Positions 60,495 through 64,000 of a DNA stretch of 64,000 nucleotides are shown here, piece by piece. A model generated the notes under the pieces. It was not told the origin of the DNA. It saw only the letters and a program-made list of their open reading frames with translations, and searched no databases. The stretch is from Diphasiastrum complanatum (Eukaryota; Streptophyta; Lycopodiopsida; Lycopodiales; Lycopodiaceae): NCBI GenBank assembly GCA_029204225.1, contig CM055111.1, forward strand, positions 2,494,329 to 2,558,328, read 5' to 3'. A program made the translations under genes and the position numbers. Within the stretch, counting starts at the first letter, position 1; every line of letters begins with the position of its first letter.

Positions 60495-60910
60495 TGGTAT
60501 CAGAGCTAAGTATAAGAGTGATCTTATGATTAATAAATCTTGTGAAGTCAAATACAAGGCATTGACTTCAACAACCAAATAACTCCCATGGCTAAGAAAA
60601 CTTTTGGTAGAACTACAAGTGCTAAAGGCCGAGGAGATCCCTTGCATCTATTGTGACAATCAAACTTCTCAACAGATTGCTACCAATCCAATCTTCCATG
60701 CTAGAACAAAGCATATTGAGATAGCTCATCACTTTGTGAGGGAGAAGGTGCAATCCAAAGACGTACAACTTCATCATGTGCCATCATCTGAGTGCATAGC
60801 TGATATCTTAACCAAGTCATTGCCTAAAGATCCATTTTTAAAGTTAAGATGTGCTCTTGGAATTGTAGATAGATGTACATTAGACTTACCGAGTTAGAAG
60901 TGAGGAGGAG
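60495..60910 (+). pseudogene. Remnant internal region of the short copia element
   Basis: After the primer-binding site come about 100 bases of leader and gag start (MINKSCEVKYKALTSTTK-like). These pass directly into the last 98 codons of RNase H (60604-60897: IPCIYCDNQTSQQIATN, FHARTKHIEIAHHFVREKV, SSECIADILTKSLPKDPF). A polypurine stretch GAAGTGAGGAGGAG then abuts the 3' LTR. The internal region is only about 416 bp, against 4-5 kb in an intact copia, so nearly all of gag and pol was deleted. Confidence 0.92.
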
Positions 60911-61382
60911 TGTTAAAAATGTCACTTCCAACTTGATGTACTTGGTTATTCTTGAGATATTTGATCATAATAGGATCTCACACATGTGGAGACTATTCCC
61001 ACGTGTGAAAGGATGTACATAACTTGCTTTTATAAAGTTAGATTGATTTTAGATGGATCTCCACAAGTGTGAAATTGACCTTTGAGTAGAATATAGAAAA
61101 AATTCATTTTGGTCAAACTTTTTGTAAATAGACTACACTTCCATGTGAATGAGTAAATGCTCCCACATGTCAAGATGCTATTCACTTGTGTGGATAAGAT
61201 TGTAGATGATAAGATAGAGAGATTCCATTAGATCCTATTTTATAGGAAATATTCCTATAATTGTGGAAGACTAGCTTTTTTGTTTCTAGCTAATGAGAAT
61301 AGTCAACTTTGGAAAATGAGCATATATGGCTCCCATTGGTGGATCTAAATGACTAGGCATTCTTCACACGTGTGAAGGCTTG
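60911..61382 (+). mobile_element. 3' LTR of the short copia element, truncated
   Basis: Starts TGTTAAAAATGTCACTTCC like the 5' LTR, with an extra ATCTCACACATGTGGAGAC segment. It loses identity just after GTGAAGGCTTG at 61382, so about 365 bp of its right end are missing. Confidence 0.9.
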
Positions 61383-61580
61383 CTGACTTGCGTTGATGAC
61401 ATTAGTAGATATTGTTGGATTTATCTTCTAAAGGGTGGGGAGGACTTCATACTTGATGTTTTTCTCAAGTTCAAGAATGTTGTGGAGAGTCAATTCAACA
61501 TGAAGATCAAGTGCTTAAAGTTGTCTTACCAAAAAAGTGCAAAGAGGTTTGTGTGGCACATGGGATTAAGAGAGATGGAG
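61383..61580 (+). pseudogene. Copia integrase fragment
   Basis: Reads LTCVDDISRYCWIYLLKGG and FLKFKNVVESQFNMKIKCLK, the start of the integrase core, then decays. It is joined on its left to the broken LTR and on its right to segmental duplication copy B. Confidence 0.8.
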
Positions 61581-61588
61581 CTTTCAAA

Positions 61589-64000
61589 AGTCAGCCGCAG
61601 ACACAACATCTTTTGTGAGTACCATCATATGAGATATGAATACAACATGAGGTGACATCTAGGTGGTTTCCTTTGGTGAGACATAGAATCTTTTGGAAAA
61701 GATAACTGCCAAACCTACTCATTCTAATCAGATCCTCAATGTACGAAGGATGTTTCTTCCTTATCCTCCTTTAGGACCTGACATCCCCTATGATGATAAC
61801 CCATTTTTGAATATCGTAATACTGATAAAATTGAAAATCATGCACTAACAACAAATTAATTCTATCCTTGAGGATGGTTAATTTTTTTTTTAAAATATGG
61901 AATCCTATGCTAGAAGTTTATGTATTTGTCCTATTACATTTATAAATAAGATGGAATTGATTCATCATGTATCTCTCACTTTTGGTCTTGAATTGTGTCA
62001 AAAAATTGAGTTTTGAATACCTCGAATAGATCTACCACAACCTACATGCATGATAGGTTGCACACTATCAAATTATCTTGATCAACTCGAATCTTGATGA
62101 GCTATCAAATACAATTTGAATCTAAGCGAGAGCTCTTGTACACAACAGGCAATCATCATCCGAAGTCAGCAAGTTTCATGCATATCCTTGAAAAAACTAA
62201 ATAAATATCATTATATAAGAGCCAAACAAGCACCTAGCTCTCGGGTAGAGAGAGAAAACAACCAAGCTCTCGGGTAAAGAGAGAATAGACCAAAAGTTTG
62301 CAAGACAAAAACTTGACTAACTCTCAAAATTCATATGTACAAAGGAGCTAGCATCATATATGGTGGTAGATTGAGTTTCTACACTAATTTGCATATGGAG
62401 GGCCTTGAAATATGATTGGGCCACTCTTTTTGAACCTCTAAATGTAATTGGACCCTATAGACCAATGAGATGAGGGTGTTAGATTGAGGTCCACCATTTT
62501 CAATTTTGCATCCCTACAAAATAGGACATGTGTTGACCTTTGATTGAGCTAGAGTTCATGACCCATTTACCTATGCCTAATCATGAATTTGATTTGGAAA
62601 ATTCATGAGTAGATTGAGTCCCAACCTCATGATGACACTTGGCATGCTTCTACATGACTAGCTTTTGTCTAGTCTCACATTGCTTTGTAAAACAAGCTAT
62701 TTCATGGCATGAATTAACTAATGCAAGTAGGCCTACTACTCACATGTGGGAACGTGGTCCTCACATGTGGGTTTTACATATGTACATGAAAATGTAAAAT
62801 CATCAAGCCAGATTTTGCATAATTGTCACAAATTCAAGAGAAGGGATTACACTACAATTTTCTATGAATTTGCTTGTATTTCTCTCTCTACATTGCCTAA
62901 CTCTTTTTGTCTCTAAACAAGCTTTACTATCTTTAGAAATGTGATCTTTATCATGTACTAAAGTCACATTTTCAATTGTATGTGAATCCATTCTACTTTG
63001 AAAGCAAGATCTTCATGCATAGTAAATTCCTAAAATGCTAATTTTTGCATCTTTCAAGGTTCAAGTTTAAAATTTGACCAACACTTTATATGTCTTTGCA
63101 TTAAAGCATAAAATAAATTGAGTGATAGTCCATGTATTAGCAAATGCAAACTACTGGTGGAAGAAGCAATTAAATGCCACATCACTCCTTTAATAAAGAA
63201 TAATAACTGAAAATTTCAACTCAAAAATTTCAATCAAGTTCAAAAATTACTACCCTTTAGTAAGGTTGTAACATAAAATTTTTGTCAGTCACTTTGATTT
63301 GTGTTAGGCTGTTTGTTCATGTCACATATTCAATTAACATTGAAACCTTGATTGGAAGACCTCCTTCCACTACTGGCCTTGGCCAACAGCCTTTAGACCA
63401 CATCAATCCTTTAGTACATAATAATAACTTAAAACTTCAATCCCAAAATATCAAACAAGTTGAAAAATGACTACCCTCGCTAATTTCATGACATAAAAAT
63501 TCATTAGTCCCTTACTAGGTCATTTGTTCATGTCACACATTCTGTTTTTAACTTTGAAATCTTGATTGGAAGACCTCCTTTGACTATTGGATTTAGCCAA
63601 TAATCAAATTCCTTTTCAAACTCGATGCTCTCCCAACTGCACCAAGTCATTAGAATAGTATAAGTGCTTACTTGTAACAATGTCATTGCTAAATTGTACC
63701 AAGTGACTTTTACCTCAACCCTAGTAACTAATTTCTAGCAAAACATATAACGTAATTCATGCCTAAAGAGAAAGCTAAATATGTGGAAAGGATCAAACTG
63801 AAGAGATCAAGTTGAGCTTATAAAAGTGAACTCTTATAGATACCTATACGTTGTAACAAGATAATGTAGAAAGACCAATGCATGAAACTTTACTAATCTT
63901 CATCCTGGGCACATCTTACTACCATTCCCAAATGGCAAGAATGCAGCCGGTTTTGTACTAGGTTCCTGGTTGCACACATATAACACAAAAAAACATGAAT
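61589..64000. repeat. Segmental duplication, copy B (continues past window)
   Basis: Starts GTCAGCCGCAGACA and parallels 42566-44990 with scattered substitutions. Both copies include CTCACATGTGGGAACGTGG, the doubled TTGATTGGAAGACCTCC unit and the P450 exons. Confidence 0.97.
63528..64000 (-). pseudogene. Second P450 copy, 3' end, with stop after heme cysteine
   Basis: The last two exons correspond to the first gene: 63965-63844 and 63636-63528. The heme loop PFGNGSKMCPG is kept, but the next codon is TGA where the first copy has CGA, a single C-to-T change at a CpG. Translation would end right after the heme ligand, removing the L-helix and the C-terminal beta region. The last exon is otherwise intact (SWESIEFEKEFDYWLNPIVK, then GGLPIKIS and a TGA) with the same 109-bp length. 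Upstream exons are beyond the window. It is a probable pseudogene, or the stop could be a sequence or editing anomaly. Confidence 0.88.

Overview
The window is nuclear DNA from a land plant, AT-rich and dominated by old, broken LTR retrotransposons. Plant origin is shown by a tetraspanin carrying the plant-type GCCKPP motif, by a CYP85-clan cytochrome P450, and by several retroelement primer-binding sites of the TGGTATCAGAGC type, which matches plant initiator-Met tRNA. The low gene density, heavily decayed nested elements and many simple repeats fit a large genome, possibly a gymnosperm. That last point is inference; no feature fixes the taxon.

Layout. At 1-657 (minus) is the 5' part of an animal-type catechol O-methyltransferase gene that runs off the left edge. 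Positions 2.3-5.1 kb are a dense simple-repeat zone with five GC-rich hairpins, each near a TA or GA microsatellite, and an 18-bp minisatellite. From 5.2 to 11.4 kb are three unrecognised gene-like regions, some with clean intron/exon structure and some frameshifted. At 11.45-12 kb is a decayed copia gag. From 12.8 to 17.4 kb I see no gene. At 17.8-20.5 kb is a complete two-exon tetraspanin gene (minus, 273 aa) with tandem repeats in its intron, its 3' flank and its probable 5' UTR. From 21 to 42 kb lie fragments of copia and gypsy elements, including a solo LTR at 23.8 kb and a copia inserted in another copia near 29 kb. At 44.5-47.0 kb is a P450 gene (minus) with eight recoverable exons; its first exon is not seen. 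From 47 to 61.4 kb come further retroelements, including a nearly empty copia element with both LTRs. At 61.6-64 kb the block 42.57-44.99 kb recurs, bringing the 3' end of a second P450 copy that carries a stop codon just after its heme-binding cysteine.

The host loci are therefore COMT, tetraspanin and a tandem P450 pair. They show no common pathway. The P450 pair indicates local duplication followed by retroelement insertion between the copies and decay of one copy. I did not find a convincing new biological system. The best leads are the duplicated terminal exon of the P450, the hairpin/microsatellite cluster, the triplicated segment upstream of the tetraspanin start, and the unassigned multi-exon gene at 5.2-7.6 kb.
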